This document shows, one piece after another, positions 6,370 to 8,437 of a DNA stretch of 8,437 nt. The stretch is from Treponema sp. Lineage in GTDB: Bacteria > Spirochaetota > Spirochaetia > Treponematales > Breznakiellaceae. Below the pieces are notes generated by a model. That model saw only the letters and a list, made by a program, of their open reading frames with translations, was not told the origin of the DNA and did no database searches. The stretch spans positions 1-8,437 of the forward strand of contig JAIRLQ010000186.1 of the NCBI GenBank assembly GCA_031259345.1, given 5' to 3'. Made by a program: the position numbers and the translations under genes. Every line of letters starts with the position of its first letter. Within the stretch, counting starts at the first letter, position 1.

Positions 6370-7338
6370 ATGCAGGGAACTTTTGCAAAACTTAAAGCCA
6401 GGGCAAACATATCCAATTCCCAGAAACAATTGCTTTCGACTTCCAGCGGTCTCTTGCTGTTGGGGCTGGTGTTTTCGTTGTTGAGCCCTTATTTTTTTAC
6501 CGTGAATAATCTGCTTACTATGGCTACTCAGACTGCGGTTATCGCCATTATCGCTATCGGGCAGACCTACGTGCTTATTACCGGCGGTATTGATCTGGCC
6601 ATTGGCTCGAATATGGCCCTGGCAGGGATGCTGGCAGCTCTGTGTATGCGGGCAAATTTCCCGGTTCCTGTGGCAATATTTGTGGGGCTCGTTACCGGCG
6701 TCGTTTCCGGGGCCGCATCCGGCGCCCTGATAGCCTACGCGAAAATTCCCCCCTTTATTGCCACCCTTGGTTTGATGACGATTTGCCGGGGCATTACCCT
6801 CACCCTTACCGGGGCTATTCCAATAAGTAATTTGCCCAAATCCTTTACTGCCTGGGGGACTGACAGCACCCTGGGTATTCCCAATGCGGTTATTTCGATG
6901 GTTGTTTTAATGGTGGCTTTTGGATTTATTCTTGCAAAAACCAAACTGGGCCGCCATATCTACGCGACGGGCAGTAACTACGAGGCGGCGCGGCTGTCCG
7001 GCGTTGATACGAAACGTACCCTGGTGATTGCTTATATTTTCTCCGGAATTCTGGCGGCCACGGCGGGGCTTATCATGGCAGCCCGCATTATTTCGGCCCA
7101 GCCTACGGCAGGGGACGGATATGAGCTTGATGCGGTAGCCTCATCGGTCATTGGCGGCACCAGTACGATAGGCGGCGAAGGAAGTATCGCAGGAACCTTT
7201 ATCGGCGCTTTTGTTATCGGCATCCTGCGGAACGGCCTTAATCTGATAGGAGTATCTCCTTTTATCCAGAAGATCGTCATCGGTGTGGTAATTGTCGCCT
7301 CGGTATTCCTCGACAAGGTCCAGCGCAAGGGAGATTAA
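6370..7338 (+). CDS. Sugar ABC importer permease, RbsC type
   Basis: A 322-residue inner-membrane protein of the ribose/xylose/galactose permease family (BPD_transp_2), probably working as a homodimer with the ATPase. It shows about eight to ten hydrophobic stretches after a short charged N-terminus. The family motif TGGIDLAIGS lies near residues 72-81. The conserved C-terminal block ELDAVASSVIGGTS, then GGEGSIAGTFIGA and ILRNGLNLIGV, is well preserved. The ATG is one nt after the ATPase stop, with AAGGAG 8 nt upstream inside the end of the ATPase gene, so the two are tightly coupled. It ends in a charged DKVQRKGD tail. Nothing appears missing. Confidence 0.95.
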   Translation: MQGTFAKLKARANISNSQKQLLSTSSGLLLLGLVFSLLSPYFFTVNNLLTMATQTAVIAIIAIGQTYVLITGGIDLAIGSNMALAGMLAALCMRANFPVPVAIFVGLVTGVVSGAASGALIAYAKIPPFIATLGLMTICRGITLTLTGAIPISNLPKSFTAWGTDSTLGIPNAVISMVVLMVAFGFILAKTKLGRHIYATGSNYEAARLSGVDTKRTLVIAYIFSGILAATAGLIMAARIISAQPTAGDGYELDAVASSVIGGTSTIGGEGSIAGTFIGAFVIGILRNGLNLIGVSPFIQKIVIGVVIVASVFLDKVQRKGD

Positions 7339-7345
7339 CCCGGCA

Positions 7346-7369
7346 TTAAGCCTTCGTATGAAGGCTTAA
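7346..7369 (+). repeat. Intercistronic hairpin between permease and binding protein genes
   Basis: ttaagccttc (7346-7355) and gaaggcttaa (7360-7369) form a perfect 10-bp stem with a gtat loop. The following bases, catatatgagg, have no U tract, so this is not a terminator. It sits 7 nt after the permease stop and just before the GAGGAGG ribosome site of the next gene. Such hairpins often mark processing or stabilisation sites that let the binding protein be made in excess over the membrane parts. Confidence 0.7.
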
Positions 7370-7393
7370 CATATATGAGGAGGCTTTCTTATT

Positions 7394-8341
7394 ATGAACA
7401 GGAAAGTATTTTTTTGTGCGACCCTTATTGCGGTAGCGGCAGGTATTTTGCCGCTTTGGGCCGGCGGCGGTCAGCAGCGGTCAAGCGACAAGATTAGGAT
7501 CACGCTAATCACCATGGATTCGGTGAATGAACACTGGATTAAACTGCGTAACGGCGCGGAGGATAAGGCAAGGGAATTGGGAAATGTTGAGCTTACCTTT
7601 AATGCGCCTCCGGGCAAAACCGATGCGTCGATCCAATTACAGATGGTGGAAGACGCAATTACCAAGCAGGCTCAGGCGATTCTGCTGGCGCCGCTTCACG
7701 CCGATGCGCTGATTCCGGGCATTGAAAAGGCCCATAAGGCGGGCATCAAAGTAATTCTCGTAGATGCCGGGGCCAATACCGATCAGTACGATACGTTTCT
7801 TGCTACAGACAACGGCGCCGCCGCCCGTACCGCGGCGGATACCCTTGCTCAGCTTATCGGCGGCAAAGGCAAGATTGCCATTATGAATGCCCAGGCAGGG
7901 GCCGGTACCACGATGACCCGGGAAAATGAATTTAAAGATCAGATAGCCAAAAACTATCCCGGCATTACTATTGTGGGTACTCAATATTCTGACGGCGATA
8001 AGACGAAGGCGCTCAACTATGGCCTGGATTTTCTAACTGCCAATCCCGATCTTGCGGGCTTCTATGGCTGTAATGAAGATTCCTCTATCGGTGTTGCCAA
8101 TGCGGTCAGTCAAGCGGGGAAGGCGAATATCGTCAAGGTTGTCGGCTTTGACTGGACCGCGGATACCAAGTCTATGATCGAGCAGGGGGTTATGCAGGCT
8201 TCTATGGTCCAGAACCCCTATACCATGGGGTATGAAGGGATTCAGGCGGCGGTAGATCTTTTGGCAGGTAAATCAGTCCCCCGGCTTACCGATACCGGTG
8301 TAACCGTTGCTACAAAGGAAAACGCGGACTCGATCAAATAG
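7394..8341 (+). CDS. Periplasmic sugar-binding protein, RbsB-type (Peripla_BP_4)
   Basis: A 315-residue periplasmic ligand-binding protein for the importer. Residues 1-23 are a signal peptide: basic MNRK, a hydrophobic core, then LPLWA before GGGQQ, giving a likely signal peptidase I cut after Ala23. The only early cysteine (Cys8) is not in a lipobox, so it should be soluble and not lipid-anchored. The mature part has the two-lobed LacI/ribose-binding fold: ITLITMDSVNEHW (36-48), AILLAPLHADAL (95-106), VILVDAGAN (120-128), then TRENEF, GCNEDSSIGVANA and VVGFDWT. Trp48, Asp124 and the later Asp-Trp are candidate sugar contacts. GAGGAGG lies 10 nt before the ATG, a slightly long spacing. It is last in the operon, which is less usual than binding-protein-first. 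The ligand is not readable; the divergent operon suggests an anhydrohexitol or related polyol. Confidence 0.94.
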   Translation: MNRKVFFCATLIAVAAGILPLWAGGGQQRSSDKIRITLITMDSVNEHWIKLRNGAEDKARELGNVELTFNAPPGKTDASIQLQMVEDAITKQAQAILLAPLHADALIPGIEKAHKAGIKVILVDAGANTDQYDTFLATDNGAAARTAADTLAQLIGGKGKIAIMNAQAGAGTTMTRENEFKDQIAKNYPGITIVGTQYSDGDKTKALNYGLDFLTANPDLAGFYGCNEDSSIGVANAVSQAGKANIVKVVGFDWTADTKSMIEQGVMQASMVQNPYTMGYEGIQAAVDLLAGKSVPRLTDTGVTVATKENADSIK

Positions 8342-8350
8342 CTTTCGGGC

Positions 8351-8379
8351 AACAGGCTCCTAGAGCGGGCTGTTTTTTT
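8351..8379 (+). terminator. Intrinsic terminator of the ABC operon
   Basis: aacaggctc (8351-8359) pairs with gagc...ctgtt (8363-8374) around a cta loop, with a 3-nt ggg bulge, and runs into seven Ts (8373-8379). It starts 9 nt after the binding-protein stop codon and should end the three-gene transcript. Confidence 0.75.
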
Positions 8380-8386
8380 AGTTGAG

Positions 8387-8432
8387 AAGCGGCATCTGTT
8401 TTCAATTCTTGACGGCCCGCTCCCTGCCGCTT
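8387..8432. repeat. Short inverted repeat at the right edge
   Basis: aagcggca (8387-8394) and tgccgctt (8425-8432) are perfect 8-bp inverted arms, 30 nt apart. The stretch between also contains TTGACG (8409-8414), spaced 17 nt from TAAATT (8432-8437), which could be a promoter for a gene beyond the window. Both signals are weak. Confidence 0.3.
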
Positions 8433-8437
8433 AAATT

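Overview
The window looks like a chromosomal carbohydrate-catabolism locus from an anaerobic bacterium, probably a Treponema-type spirochaete. The anaerobic lifestyle follows from an oxygen-sensitive glycyl radical enzyme (GRE) and its radical-SAM activase. The spirochaete assignment is weaker. It rests on moderate GC, a periplasmic binding protein whose signal peptide ends in LWA-GGGQQ (a look I associate with treponemal binding proteins), and a tRNA tail without an encoded CCA.

Layout. Positions 1-409 hold no convincing protein gene. They contain a strong promoter-like sequence, the 3' half of a CAU-anticodon tRNA, an intrinsic terminator, and a roughly 130-bp palindromic stretch that ends in a second copy of the tRNA tail. 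Positions 410-4647 are a minus-strand operon, in transcription order: a PflD-like GRE, its radical-SAM activase, a 14-codon remnant that looks like a fructose-6-phosphate aldolase/TalC-type gene with nearly all of its body deleted, and a ROK-family sugar kinase. Positions 4648-4829 are a divergent regulatory region with promoters both ways, an AT-rich inverted repeat and a large hairpin. Positions 4830-8341 are a plus-strand operon for a ribose-type ABC sugar importer: double-domain ATPase, permease, periplasmic binding protein. It is closed by an intrinsic terminator.

How the genes may work together (inference). The importer brings in an unphosphorylated sugar or sugar alcohol, the ROK kinase phosphorylates it, and the GRE opens or dehydrates the phosphorylated product by radical chemistry. 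From memory, E. coli PflD and YbiW act on 1,5-anhydrohexitol 6-phosphates. They give 1-deoxyfructose 6-phosphate, which FSA-type aldolases split into hydroxyacetone and glyceraldehyde 3-phosphate. In E. coli the substrate is thought to be phosphorylated on entry by a PTS. Here an ABC importer plus a cytosolic kinase would replace the PTS. The aldolase expected in such a pathway appears to be exactly the gene that survives only as a 14-codon scar between the activase and the kinase, so the last step must be supplied elsewhere or the pathway is decaying.
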